Source: Zopfochytrium polystomum
Lineage: Eukaryota > Chytridiomycota > Chytridiomycetes > Chytridiales > Chytridiaceae
Direction of reading: 5' to 3'
Length of the DNA stretch: 64,000 nt
Assembly: GCA_025765615.1 (NCBI GenBank)
Contig: JAIVFJ010000041.1
Location: 124,001-188,000, forward strand
Shown here piece by piece: positions 1 to 11,638 of the stretch (positions are counted from its first letter, which is position 1; each line of letters opens with the position of its first letter). Under the pieces are notes generated by a model, which was given only the letters and a program-made list of their open reading frames with translations, was not told where the DNA came from and made no database searches. Position numbers and translations under genes: made by a program.

Positions 1-949
1 CTATCCGACCTGCGAGCGGCCTCGACTGGGGCCGCAGGCGGCAAGAAAATGGTCTGGTCTGACCAACTTGCACTGCGTGTCCGCAATGTGTTGGCGTTTG
101 TCGACGCCTTCTGCTCACTCAATCGCCTGAGCGACGCAGCTGCGACCCTGCAAAAGGTGTTTGCGTCGAAAGCCGAATCCCGCTTATACGACCTGGCCGT
201 GGGTCTGGAGGTACTGTACAGAGGCTGCCGAACGGCCGTTGTGCGACAGAGGCAATGGGAGTCGACGGCGGCCAAAGAGCTCGTCCAAGCGGAAAGCGAC
301 CCACCCGGCTCCACGCCGGCGCGTGGCGCAGACGAGGTCTTCCGGCAGTCGCTTACTCTGTTTCTGGACCTCGTCTCGCGGGACATTGAGGCGACTTTTC
401 CCGCGTCCCTGCCGACGACGGCGAGGGCGGCGGAAGAACCAACGGTCGCGGATCGGCGAAACGGTGGCGGCACCGTCAGCGGCACCGTCGCCGGTGCACG
501 CGATTTAACAAGGGGCGACGTCCGCCGCGCCGCGCTTTCCGGAGTGCTGCGCCACCACATTGGGCGCAGGGAGCTCGGCGCGTGCGAGGACGATCTTGGC
601 CATGTCGATTGACCCGCTGGCTGCCGCGGAGCAGGCGGTGGGCGTCTCGTTCGGCCACGACGGAGGCGCTGCCGGTGCTGGCGCGGCGCGAGCGCTGCAC
701 GACTCGCACCCGCTGGACGGCGTGCTTGTGTCCGACGAGCTTTTGGAGGAACTTGCACGGGCGTACGAGAGCGAAGGCCAGCAAGCTGAGGCCGACGCGG
801 TGCGGAGGGAAATGAGGTGGCGTGGTCGTCGTATGGGGAACGACCGGGTCGGGAATGCTGGGAGGGGACTCCCCAACTTGAGAGAGGATGGCGCGTTTGC
901 GGATGTTATGGAACTGGAAGAGACGTTGCAGTCGTGGTCTGGGAAGTAA
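1..949 (+). CDS. 3' part of a gene, possibly a PPR-like protein
   Basis: The frame is open from the window edge, so the 5' end is missing. It reads to about 493, where a candidate 76-nt intron (GTGCAC at 494, CGCAG ending 569) moves the reading into a second frame that ends with TAA at 947-949. The N-terminal visible part (AAATLQKVFASKAESRLYDL) and the C-terminal part (DELLEELARAYESEGQQAEA) look like helix-turn-helix PPR/TPR units. A Ser/Thr/Gly-rich linker lies between them. No catalytic motif is visible. The PPR call rests on helical-repeat appearance only, and the intron is inferred from the frame change. The function is otherwise unknown. Confidence 0.4.
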
Positions 950-1008
950 TTGAGGGATGAAGCGGCCAAGCAAACTAAATATATTGGACAAGTTGTTTGG
1001 GCCATTTT

Positions 1009-2693
1009 TTAAAGTTTCGCAGAGACTGATAGATCGCCGCGATCGACGTACTCCAAAGCACCGTCCACAAAAGCCTTGAAGAGGTGAAGGTAAACTCCGG
1101 CTTCGCCTGAACTAGCTTGCTTCCGCGCAATGCGGGCAGCAATGCCTTGAGAAATGACAGCATACTGTTTGAAATGTACCGAACGGAGGACTGAAAGTCA
1201 GCCCAAGTGGCTGGAAACGAACGTCCCAAAATCTTCGCTTGATTACCTTGAAGAAACAGAACGCAATGCAGAAATCGAATTTCGGGATCGGATAAGGACG
1301 GCCCACTCGTGCGCAGTACTCTCGGATGAGGTCGTCGGCCTCGGGGACTGGTAGAGGCCGCGGAGCTCCCCTGAATCCACCGCCGTTTGTGCCCACGATT
1401 TCGTGAGGCATGTACCAGTATATCAGGAGGTTTGCAAGGTCGGCCAACGGGTGGCCAATGGTCGATCTGCGTAAAGGTTGAGGAGGACAATGAAGCAGGA
1501 TGTTGAGTCCCTTTGGCCGGTCCCAACCGAAAAAAAAAAAAAAAAGGGCGGTACTCAACAATTCCCAGTCCAATAACCCCACCACCCTTGGGGCGACCGG
1601 GTGGAAAACCATGTTGTCGACCTTGAAGTCGCCGTGCATGATGCTCGACTCGTCTGCCACCAAGTTCCGCTTGAACCATGCTATCATCTCGTCCATGCGC
1701 CGTATATCTTCGACTTTGACTCCCTTGTCGTCGACCACCGAGGCCTGGAGATTCGAAATCGCGGAGAGGGTTTTGATCTGACGGAGGTAAAAGTCGCGAG
1801 GCGGGCCGTAGTTGGAGAGCCCAACTTCGTTAGGCTTGACCTTGTGGAGGCGGGCGAGCGTGTCGACCACGGCGTCGTAGCTGGATTGCCGAACACGAGG
1901 GCGATCTCAGAACACGGTTTTAAACCAAATCCCTCGCCGAAGACTCAACTAGACTCGCTTCTGGCTCTTGTCGACTGTGTCCATTTCATTTTTCGTAAAG
2001 ACGCGGCCGTCTAGGAACTCCATGACGTAAAAGGGCGTGCCAATGACAGAGTTGTCCTCGCAGAGGCCAAAAACGCGGGGCACAGGAACGTCGGTTTTCG
2101 TGCCCAGCGCATGGATGACCTGGTACTCACGCTCTACGGCGTGCTGCTTCTTGTTGATCAAGTTCCCAGGAGGTTTTTTGCGGACGACGTACCGGCTGCC
2201 CCTGTATTGTTTTCGGTCGCGGGTTTGCAAAAGTAAGTGACGGAGTTTGGATCACATCGACAATCGGCTTCCACATGGTTGCGAAGCGTACTTTGCATCA
2301 AGAACAAGAAAGGTCGGGTTAGACTGGCCGAACTTGAACTGCTTTAGCACAAGCGGAGTCGCGAACGATGGAATGATGGTTGTGATGTAGGCCTGCAGTG
2401 CTGCCTCGTCGACCGTGTTTCTGTCGTAAAAGGAAGGAGGTCAGGCCAAAACAAGCCACGTGAGGAGGCAGGCGGGTGTCGTCACGCCACAGTCGACGAA
2501 GCAGCCGTCGGCGGCAGCAAATGCGTGGGAAAGGGTTGGAGTGGCAGAGGCCCGCCCGTGCGGCATATGTGAGCGGATAGGCTTGCGCGGTGGTTGCGGA
2601 TGCAGAGGCGAGTAGCTTGCGTGGGAGGGGGGCCTCGGTGGAACGGTTCGCTCACCGCACGGCCCCAACAGCCTCGCCAGTCCTGTCGGTCAT
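1009..2693 (-). CDS. ACAD10/11-like aminoglycoside-phosphotransferase-fold protein
   Basis: This is a stand-alone APH-fold kinase-like protein resembling the N-terminal domain of acyl-CoA dehydrogenase family members 10/11; no dehydrogenase domain follows. Six exons can be placed: 2693-2656, 2420-2292, 2201 to about 1950, about 1900-1560, 1466-1247 and 1164-1009. Visible motifs are KFGQSNPTF, YVVRKKPPG (nucleotide-binding Lys), VPVPRVFGLCED, the catalytic loop HGDFKVDN, and LLDWELSTIGHPLADL, which is restored by a phase-2 intron 1559-1467. The C-terminus FFK/YAVISQGIAAR is joined across intron 1246-1165. The ATG at 2693 is supported because splicing yields GAVRNTVDEAALQAY, as in the family. 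The exon 3/4 junction near 1900-1950 could not be resolved. The substrate is unknown; human ACAD10/11 act on 4-hydroxy acyl-CoA. Confidence 0.85.
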
Positions 2694-3077
2694 AGTTCTC
2701 GATTTTTTTTTTTTCGCTTTGTTTTATTATGAGTTTTTGGTCCTGTATCGGATCAACGGCCTTTTGACCGGTCTAAAACGGGCCACCACAGCGCCTGCTT
2801 CCACTGCAAGCAAGTCAAATGACTGGCGAAGGCAAAAGGAGGAGAGGGTAGGCTGGCTGGGTAGCTGGTGCAGTTCGCTGCTGCGATGTAGTGACGGTTA
2901 CCCATCGGTGTAATTCTGCCGTTCTGCCGATTCCCGAACCACTTCGAGTGGCACCCATTGAGGCATGACAGCCACCGCAGGGGAGACCCCTTCTTTATTA
3001 GAACCCAAGAGCCGCTGTTGAAGGATAAGCAACCGCTTTTCCTTCTTTTGAAAAAATTAGGTCCACCCAACCGTCCT
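2694..3077. other. Intergenic region
   Basis: About 380 bp lie upstream of the phosphotransferase start and downstream of the lectin gene stop. The region holds a T-rich run at 2702-2712. Short open frames on both strands lack any recognisable protein feature. I see no RNA gene. It presumably contains the phosphotransferase promoter and the lectin 3' end. Confidence 0.5.
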
Positions 3078-5195
3078 TCATATGTACTTCTTTGGCGCAG
3101 AATTCATGCGGTAAACGACCGAGCCTGCGTAAGCAAGAATCCCTCCTGCTACGAAGAATATCACGTAGAACAAGTAGTGGGACGAGCCTGCCGTCTGCTT
3201 GATAACTTCGTGTGTCTCTTCCAGCTTCGATTTCGACGACTCGAGGCTCGCTGCAACCTGTCGCAGCGCGTGGTCGCCCTTTTCGTTCATCGCCTTGATT
3301 CGGCCGAAGAGCCCGTGTAGATCTTCCGAAACAGTTTGAAGTTTGGCCCTGTGCATTCACACGATTGAGTCCAGCCATTTGCGACAGGGAACAAAAGACA
3401 AGGAACCCCTACGCAAGTTCTCGAAGTCGAATATTTTCTTCGATCTTCGTACTGCAAATAAACATTATAAGTCCCACCCCACCACTTGCGTGACAAGACG
3501 TGCTTACTTTAGATCATCCAAGCGGGCATTCAAATCCGACAGACGTTGATGCAATGGCGACACTGCTTGGTGCACGCTCTGCCGCGTTTTTTCGTGCGTA
3601 GCATCCGCTGCGGCAATAGGTTCTTCTCCAACTCTGTCATACAAGATGTTCAAGGCCTCAATCATCTTGAACTGGTTCTCTAAGACTTGTTGAAGAACGT
3701 GCGGCTGTGCGGAAGGCGAGATAGGTAATTTAGAGCGCAGGACATCTAAAAAGCCAGCAACGCTCACGCTCATAGTTTCCGGCTGCGAACCATCGTCGGC
3801 AGAAGCTGCATCCCTGAATGCTCTCACCTCCCGCTCAGCTTGCTCAATTTTCTGCATTGGGGAATTCGAAAGGCCTTAGGAGAGCGTGAAACAATGAGGA
3901 GCTCACTCACCTTTCGGGTTTCTTCACTCAGCACTCCCTCAATGGTCGCTCCCTGCTCAAAGAGTAAGCGCAAATCCGGGGCCAGATCCAGTCACGCACC
4001 GCCTTCGGGGGTGGGTTGACTTCAAACACTTCCAGTGACAGCATGTCGTGGTCATCTTCGCAAAAGATCAAGAACAAGTTAGCTTGGCCTATTGGAAGCC
4101 AAGAGCTTCGAACCATAATGGTGCTCGCTAGTGCTTGCGCTCATGCCAAAATGGTAACCGACAGGCAAATCGATCCCGGATTTCTCGAAGCAGAACGTGA
4201 ACGCGTATCCGTCCTGTCGCAAGTCCATATCAAGCTGAACAAGAATGCGGTCAACATATATTCGCACCTTCGTGAACTAAGATTTGCGCCAACACTTACA
4301 CGCAATGTACGGTTTGCGTAGGTTAGCCGGCCCCAAACAGGATGTGGCGCGTTTCTGTAGTCCCTAAAACATCCGCCGATCGAGTTGGCTAGGTACTCAT
4401 TCGGATTGAAAGAGTGAGAACCGTCGTTCACAACGGCATAGATGTATGGCGTGTTTCGCTGTTTCAAAATCATCCATCATTCATCTGTTGAGCTTGCAAT
4501 TGAATGAACAACATTAGTAGCACTTACGCTCTCGTTGGCGTCAGCCGTGTCCAAAAAGATACCAACACCTGGAATGATCACTGGTAAAAATCGAAAATCC
4601 GTCCGTGGAAATCACTAATCCTAAACGCACCAGTGCCATTTGTCCATTGAACCATAAACTGGCCCCTCCACAGACTTGTCCTTCGCGTACCAAATCGCAA
4701 GGCCTTCGCCACCAGTGATCGCGCGGCCAAACACGTTGAAAGAAAAGTGAATCTGCCATTCCTTGTGCGGGTTGCTGCTCTTTGACCAAACCGCACCGCG
4801 TTGGTTGGGAAGGCTCGACGTAAGCCGAAGCTGGTCAGGGGATTTGAGGACGTCTGCGTTCGGTTTTCAGCTGCGTTAGCGAAACGAAAGGTTGAGCACG
4901 ACAACCGACGGTCATTGCACTTTGATCAATTGCTCGGGGTGCAGAGTCGACGGTCCTGGCAATTGCTTTACTCACGTCCGGAGGTTTCGTAATAAGGCAG
5001 CATGTCCGGGTCGTTGTGGAAGAAGAACGGCTTCTTCACAGAAAGCCTGTAGTCGAACCGACGCGCGATCTCGCTGTGCTCGACCTTCAACGCCGATCCT
5101 GCGGCCGTGCCCTCGAACATGCGGGCATGGATCCCGCTGATGATCGCAGCCAGAAAGGCTAGCGCGACTCCGCTGATGCTGCTCAGCCCAACCAT
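3078..5195 (-). CDS. ERGIC-53/VIP36-type L-type lectin cargo receptor
   Basis: This is a type I membrane lectin that would carry glycoproteins from the ER to the Golgi. Exon 1 (5195-4976) encodes a signal peptide (GVALAFLAAIISGIHA) and then the lectin start, FDYRLSVKKPFFFHNDPD. Later exons carry GGEGLAIWYAKD, GVGIFLDTAD, VVNDGSHSFN, GGCFRDYRNAPHPV, PVGYHFGMSAST and DDHDMLSLEVF, which are the lectin metal/sugar-site and fold motifs. A coiled-coil stalk follows (KIEQAEREVRAF onward), then a transmembrane helix (LFYVIFFVAGGILAYAGSVV) and the tail KKYI, a KKxx ER-retrieval signal. Most introns join in phase, e.g. LDDLK/AKLQT. The junction after SMDKWH near 4630 is not fully resolved. Its full set of domains makes ERGIC-53/EMP46-47 the best assignment. 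Confidence 0.9.
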
Positions 5196-5349
5196 CGGGA
5201 TGACTTAATAATTTTTTCTTTGGTTGGTGTTTTTGCTCTTCACCAGCACACGTGCTCCACTTGGCCTACCCTCCAAGTACCAACGCACCGGTTGTATTCA
5301 AGCAATCCCTGAAAAAAAGACGAAAGGAAAGCAAAGAACGGACTGTGAT

Positions 5350-6087
5350 TTATTTCCCGTACTAGCGAGATTACCATGCGTTAGTCGGTTCGTCAACGAA
5401 GTGCACTGCAACGAAAAAATCTACCTTCTGCAATTCCCACTCCCTGTTGTCCAATGGGCAAACGTGCCTCGTTTTAAGCCAACGTGTAATGCAGTGGAAA
5501 TGGAAAGCGTGCTGAATAAGCGGTTAGTTCACTGATTGGGCTCTGGGAGCAGAAAAGGCATACACTGGGGGGAAAGGGAGTTAGTGCGGGCCGAATAAAC
5601 GCGAAAGCGAAAACGTACTTGCAGACTCCCCACGCCACTGTGCATTCTTCGGTCGTGGCGGATGCCTGATTCGCTTGACATTCGATGCCTGGACGGAGTC
5701 AGTGGATTGATTTTAGATCTTGAGCAAAGCCTCTGGTGGCACATGGCATGGACTTACAAAGCTCCATAATATGGTTTCGGCAGATCGCGCAGTTGTCCAC
5801 CACGATGTCTGGCGACGAGCATCAGACGTCCAACTTCGACGAAAGCTCAAGATCACTTCAACATACCCCAGGCCCAGAGGGCAACGGCGTTCCACTGGCG
5901 AGCAGCAAAGTCAGTGTTGGTTGGGTTGGAGGACACGATCTGTGCCGTTCGCCAAGCGATGGTGCGAGCGAGCATTCACCTTTTTGACCTCAAAGCGCTT
6001 CTTGTCTGAAGTGTCCTTGCCCTTCCCCTTCGCAACGGGGAGGGCGGGCGCGGCAGGGTTCCCGGAGTCGACTTCCATGGCGCTCAT
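5350..6087 (-). CDS. RBX1: RING-H2 protein RBX1/ROC1, cullin-RING ligase subunit
   Basis: RBX1 recruits E2 enzymes to cullin-RING ubiquitin ligases. The ATG at 6087 begins [17 protein letters not shown] ends exon 1 at 5980. Small exons then give [75 protein letters not shown] and YGK-stop (TAG/TAC acceptor at 5361, TAA at 5352-5350). The RING-H2 Cys/His ligands are all visible. At the junction before HAFH the strong donor (AA/GTACGT) and the acceptor (TTCAG) leave the frame one base short of the invariant Asn-His. This is either a sequence error or an unusual splice choice. The gene is divergent from SSU72 across 82 bp. Confidence 0.92.
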
Positions 6088-6169
6088 TCTGGTGCTGTTC
6101 GTGTGCTTGTGGTTTGCTGTGCCAAGTTTCTTTCCACCACAACGGAAAAACACCCACCCTTCCAACAGA
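6088..6169. promoter_or_regulatory. Bidirectional RBX1/SSU72 promoter
   Basis: Only 82 bp separate the start codons of two divergent, well conserved genes. Both must start transcription from this stretch or from within each other's leader. No TATA box is evident. The role is inferred from spacing. Confidence 0.55.
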
Positions 6170-7040
6170 ATGTCGGACTTGTCGGGGCCGGTCCCCGTGC
6201 AACACCGCCGCGGGACCGTCTACGCCGTGATCTGCGCCAGCAATCAAAACAGATCTATGGAGGCCCATCACGTCCTCGCGTAAGTGCAGACGTCAATCAG
6301 GTCTTTTATTGGCTCCGACCAGACTTTCATTACTGTTCTCACACTACGCTCCGCAGAAAGCACGGCTTCAACATCTCCTCGTATGGCACAGGAAGCGCGG
6401 TGCGGCTGCCAGGTCCGTCCCTCGACAGACCAAATATCTACAGCTTTGGAACGCCGTACGAAGAGATCTACCAGGACCTTATTCGGAAGGACCCGCAGCT
6501 GTGGGTTCAAACGCTTCGTCTTTCCTCAGCCTAGCAATTCCACCAACACAACACTGCATTTTTTGCAGATATACCAACAACGGACTACTGCAGATGCTTG
6601 ATCGGAACCGCAGAACGAAGCGAGCACCAGAGCAGTGGCAGGAATCAAAGGCTGTCTTCGATGTTATCTTTACGTGCGAAGAGCGATGCTACGATGCAGT
6701 TGTCGAAGGTGAAAGAAGTGGCTTTCTTCACGTGTTCCCTTACTGACCCAACATGAGCAGACTTACTGAACAGGGGAGAGACATTAAGCCTACCTGTTCA
6801 CGTTATCAACCTTGAAATTCGAGATAATCACGACGATGCGGCCGTTGGTGGGAAGCTATTTTTGCAGCTTGCGACCATGGTAATCTCCAAATGCCGTACT
6901 CAAGTTGGTAACGTTGTAATTTTTGTTCTGTTGCGCAGATCGAGCGAGCCCAGGATCGAGAAGACGAGCTGGGGCGAATTCTTGAAGATTTTCAGAGACA
7001 AACAGACGCAAACCTGCTACACACCATATGTTACTTCTAG
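6170..7040 (+). CDS. SSU72: RNA polymerase II CTD phosphatase SSU72
   Basis: SSU72 dephosphorylates Ser5 of the Pol II CTD as part of the 3'-end processing machinery. Exon 1 (6170-6279) carries the Cys-based phosphatase loop as [14 protein letters not shown] (CxxNxxRS). Exon 2 gives [19 protein letters not shown] and [15 protein letters not shown]. Exon 3 gives [17 protein letters not shown] and [17 protein letters not shown], whose C-terminal part contributes the catalytic Asp region. Exon 4 has [17 protein letters not shown], and exon 5 ends [12 protein letters not shown] at 7038-7040. All junctions join in phase and the length is close to the usual 190-200 residues. Confidence 0.95.
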
Positions 7041-7164
7041 GGGCATTGAGTTTATCAATATATATATTATGATCTCCTTCTAGACTTCTAAATTTAGACT
7101 TCTACTCAGTGTCCTCAGTCTCCTTATCACACACCTTCACGGCATTAGCTTATTTTTTCCCCAA

Positions 7165-8079
7165 ATGAGCTCCCGCCTAAAAAAAACTGATCGGACCGGC
7201 GCCTTTGGGAAATTCAGCGGCTCCCCCATGACGGCCAAAGTCTCGGGGGTCTACCAACCAGCACCAGACAGCAGCGGTCGTAGCCCTAATTCGGCCGCCT
7301 GTGGAGGCCTCCCTACGTCGAGCATGGCAGACAGCAGGCTTTCGACTGCCGCCCTAGCGGGTGGCCGATCCGGCCCGCGCTCAGTTTTTGACAAATACGA
7401 TATTGACGGTTCGGGGTCAATCAGTGTTGCCGAGTTTCGGCGTCTGTGCTATGATATGGGATACTTCATGTCCGATAAGGAGCTAGTGATTGATGTGAAG
7501 ATGTTGGACGTGGACGGTGACGGGGAAATCTCGTATGAAGAATGTAAGTGCGCGACGAGGTTCTCACCACCTTCGCTCGCTCCGCGATTTTTTTCTAAAA
7601 CTCCGTCCCACTCAGTCATCAAATGGTGGAGAAAAGATGACCGCTTCAAGGGACTGCAGCTGGAAGAGCACCAGTATGAGAAACTCGCGGGATACTTGCA
7701 GGATTTCAAAAGGTTCCGCTTTGTGCGGGGTAGGGTGGTTGTTTGCGCAGTCTTACTCGTTGAGCGTGGGACAGATTCGACAAGGATGGAAGCGGAATAA
7801 TTGACGTGAGAGAATTCAAGTCGCTATACGTCGACTTAGTCAAGAAAAAGGTGAGCTTGTTTTTGTCAATACGTGGCCAACAGATTAACGAACTGGCCTT
7901 TGGCAGCTTGCGTCGAAGTCACTAATGGCAACGCTCCAGGTGGGTCACAATGGCGAGGATTGCAGAGGCCGGTGTCTGAAGTAACATATCCGTTCAATCT
8001 GAAGGAGATCGACGTGAACAAGGACGGGAAGGTTTCCTTTAATGAGTACGTTAGCTGGGTTGTGCAGCGGGTGGAATAG
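7165..8079 (+). CDS. Four-EF-hand calcium-binding protein
   Basis: This calmodulin-like protein has a Ser/Gly-rich N-terminal extension of about 65 residues. Four canonical EF loops are visible: DIDGSGSISVAE and DVDGDGEISYEE in exon 1, DKDGSGIIDVRE after an intron ending near 7771, and DVNKDGKVSFNE in the last exon. Each has acidic residues at loop positions 1 and 12 and Gly at 6, so all four should bind calcium. Short introns interrupt it after EF2, before EF3 and between EF3 and EF4; the stop is TAG at 8077-8079. The length and the second-half layout fit generic calmodulin-like or calcium-sensor proteins. The specific target is unknown. Confidence 0.85.
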
Positions 8080-8164
8080 AAAATATGTCCCAAGTGTAAA
8101 ACTCGTGTGTTTACTATTGCGCACAAGGAGCCACCGTGCCGCACTTGTCAAATTGCAATCCCAG

Positions 8165-9897
8165 ATGGACGACCTTCCCAACGATCCAACCACCGCCGGT
8201 GCCACGGACGGTGCTGACGACGAGATCGACGACAAGATCGACGACGCACCGCCACCAGATTCACCTAACCCCGCCACTGCAGCCCCTCGCACCTTTTCGG
8301 CGCTCCACGCTGCAATCTTCGGCGATGACGACGAGTCGGATCTCTCCGATGTCGGCAAAGACTCGGACGATGACCTCCCAGCAAAAGAAGCCAGGCCAAA
8401 GAAGTGGGTCAAGAAAAGTGCAGTGGCGGATGGCGACGGCTGGGGGCTCCGGTGGCGAAGTCGGGGAAGAGTACAGGCCGTTGAAACTACCCAAGATTAA
8501 GAAACGGAAGAAGAGCGAAGACGAAGAAGAGCAGGACAAGTGCGTTGAACTGCGAGAGTCACTCAGACCCTCACTCTTGTAAACTGCCTTCATTTCGTGC
8601 AGGAAGGCGAAGAAGAAGCGGCAACCGAGAAAAGACGCGGAAGAGCAACCTGAAGGAGAGGACGGTACTCCAACTGCAGGTGGCCGAACTATTACCTGAA
8701 ACAACACCGTACTGACCCCGATAATAGCTGCAGTTGTGGCCGACGACTTCGAAGCTGCGCTGGAGCGGATCAAAACGAAACGGTCGAAACGGCGCGGTGA
8801 TGGAGACGATACGGTAAGTTGAAACGGCATTCCGGAGCAGTGCTGAGAATCTTCGCAGGCATTCGACGATGAAATTCAGCACCTCATTCAACAAATGGAC
8901 CAAGCTGCAGCAAACGACGTTGCGGACAACGAGAATCAGAAGCCGGCCATCAACAAGATCAAGCTGCTTCCTGTGATTAATGAGAAGCTATTATCAAAGT
9001 GAGTTCGAAAGCGCGTGTTCCATTCTCCACTGACTTTCTGTCAAGGGCGCACCTCTACAATAAGCTCATCGACAATCAAATTCTTACATCCATGCGCTTA
9101 TGGTAGGTTCAGGCTGCGTGCTGAAAATTCTTACGGAAAACCAGGCTCGAGCCGTTGCGAGATGGCTCTTTGCCAAACTTGGATGTGCAGTGGGCGGTGC
9201 TGTCAACGCTGGGCAAAATGACCATCGGGAATACCATTTTGTAAGACAACCACCATGGGCCGTTTTACAACTCACTAATTTTACGATCTGTGCAAACGTC
9301 TTCAGGCTTCGTGAGAGTAAGATTGGTGGAATCATTATGTTCTACACGAAATGTGATCGAGTCGTACCTGGGATCCAGAAGATGGCGCGGGAACTAGTAG
9401 GTTCGTATATATCTTGAAAACGACCTCAACATTGCATGATTTCAACATTTTACCAGATAAATGGATTCGAGTCATTTTGGACAGACCGAAAAGCTACAAG
9501 GAGAGGACGTACACAGCAGTTCCTTACGATGTGACCAAAAAGTGAGTTTGTGCCAGGCAAAGATTCTCGTTGACACTTTCGTATAGGTCGGAGGTGAAAG
9601 TTCGCCCAGCCGCGGAGAACTCGTAAGTCCTGTGCCAACTTCCCGTGGTTTCTTACAAAATATTTGTTTCAAGCCACGCGCCAAACCATGCATCCAACCG
9701 AACTGTTATTCCCAAACCCGTTACGATGTCATTCGACTACGTGCCGGCTTCAAATGTTATGGTAGAGCGCGGCGAGCGCGGGAAGGTTTGTAATCCCTTT
9801 TTTCCTTTCGTCAATCTCACTCGTGATGCAGGCAAACCAGGACTCCATCAGGCGGAAAATGAAGCAGCATATCCAGAACTTGAAGAGAAAGAAATAA
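8165..9897 (+). CDS. IWS1: Transcription elongation factor IWS1/SPN1
   Basis: IWS1/Spn1 binds Spt6 and Pol II during elongation. The N-terminus (ATG 8165) is acidic and disordered (DDEIDDKIDDAPPP). It is followed by basic KKRK runs and then the TFIIS N-terminal-like helical core: NKIKLLPVINEKLL, LYNKLIDNQILTSMRLW, LEPLRDGSLPNLDVQWAVL, ESKIGGIIMFYTKCDR and KWIRVILDRP. The tail has FDYVPAS and ends RRKMKQHIQNLKRKK, TAA at 9895-9897. At least eight short exons are present. Between about 8420 and 8465 the frame changes. This is either a very short 43-nt intron (GTGCAG to GCGAAG) or a one-base error. It faces LEO1, another elongation factor, tail to tail. Confidence 0.82.
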
Positions 9898-10088
9898 AGT
9901 TTGCTAGATCTCTCTCGCATGTATATTTCCCGCTGCTTAGTTGTCAACGAGTGAATAGCATCAATAAGCGAACGTCTCGTCTACTGGGCGGAGACGCATT
10001 CTCTCGTTGAGGCTGTAAAGGAAGCGAGTTGGGAGAAGGATTTCTCAGAGTGCTAGGCAGCATCAGTTTGTGAAGGAGTAGGACACCT

Positions 10089-11638
10089 TTATTCGTCTTC
10101 GTCGCTGTCGACAACCATTCTCCGTTTTAATGGAGGAGGCGCCGCAGCAGGTGGCGGAGCGCGGTGCTTGCTTGACGGCTGCTCCTCGCGACGGCCTCTA
10201 TCACGGTCATCCCTCCTCCGGTCTGATGACGGCTCCGGTCTCCTCTCTTCGACCTCGTCCTCACTGGCAAGGCTCGCCTCATCCTCCAATTCGGACTCTG
10301 AGTAATCGTCCCGTCTCCGTTTCTCCGGCCTGCTGCGCTTCAACTCACGCAGGCGCTCCTCCCTCTCTTCGTCGGAAAAGTCCTCCTCTTCGACTAGCAC
10401 CTTTGTTAGTCTGGCCTCAACGCTAAACCAGCAAACAATGCTCACAGTCTTCCTCGTCGTCGAAAGAACGAACGTCGCGAACTGAGGATCGGTACTGCGA
10501 ACGGTCCCTGAAGAAATCGTCCTTCTTCCGGCGGCTTGCATTGAGCTTCCGTTGCGCCTTCATGGCCTCTCGGTGGGCCTGAATGCAATACGTTAAAGGA
10601 AACTAGTGCGAAAGATGCAGCAAACCTTCTCGGCTTGTTTCTTCAAGTGCTCAGGGTCCTGTGTCTTTGCGAATAGCTTGGTTTTATTCCGCATCTGAGA
10701 ACGGCTGTGCATGGCAGCTTTAAGCCTCTGGTGGGTCAAGCTCTTTGTGGAAGAGGGGGCAAACATCATTAGGTAGTTGAAACGAGCTTGAGTTTCCATG
10801 AGTGCCTCATTCTCGTGCAGTGCAACGAGATACTGGTGGTCAGACTGCAGGCTTTTCAAAGGGCAGTCGAACATTTCGTCGCCCACTAGCAGTGAGAAAG
10901 AGTTATCGGACCACCGGATGAGGCGCGCGTTTGAGTCTTTCTGGTGATGCGTTTCAGTAAGCAGAGAAGAGCTACGAGAAGAGCGAGCCTTACTCTGGCA
11001 TCTTCTGTTGAGGTGTAGCGCCATCGGATCGTGTTTTCAAGCTTGAGCTGTGTTTTCAGATATTCGACATCCTCGAGCTCTTCGATATCGCGAAGCTCCT
11101 CCTCAAACTCGTCTCGGTCAAATGGTCTGGGCTCGATCGACAGGAAGTTTGGCAGCTTTGCAACAAACGGCTGCAAGAGACTATCAGTCACTGCTCTCGG
11201 ATGGTGCAATTGCGTTTCTACTAACATTGTTTTCGGGGCGCGGCAGGTCTGCTATCGTGATGTCGCGAACAATTTCGTTCCGCTTTGGCGAGATATCCCT
11301 CGCCTTTGCTCTTCACCAGGCACGATTAGTACGCAATATCTAAGGTAGATACTCACTCTCCGTCCGAATCTGCGCGCTCGTCGTCGCTCCCATCACCCCC
11401 GTCGTCGACGATCGGGCCGTCTGTCCTCGTCGCTTACACTACCACGCCGATCGTCCCTCTTTCCATCGTCAGCATCCGATCGCGACTCGGATCGCTCCCG
11501 TGCGCCAACCGGCGACGCCTCTCGGCCGCGAGAATCATCGTCGCTGTTGGGGCGCTCGTTCTCGTCGGCGTCGTCGACGAGGTCGCGCGTGTCGCCGAAA
11601 AGATCGTCATCGTCGTCGGAGCCGAGCGGGGACGACAT
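10089..11638 (-). CDS. LEO1: PAF1 complex subunit LEO1
   Basis: LEO1 is a Paf1-complex subunit that couples Pol II elongation to histone modification. The start ATG at 11638 (MSSPLGSDDDDDLFG) gives the typical acidic N-terminus; an in-frame upstream start at 11686 is less likely. The conserved core shows KLPNFLSIEPRPFDRDEFEEE, TQLKLENTIRWRY, SNARLIRWSDNSFSLLVGDE and LTHQRLKAAMHSRSQMR. A charged helix, EAMKAQRKLNASRR, and a Ser/Glu/Arg-rich tail follow (LVEEEDFSDEEREERL, then VVDSDEDE-stop at 10091-10089). Five or so short introns interrupt it. Confidence 0.87.
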
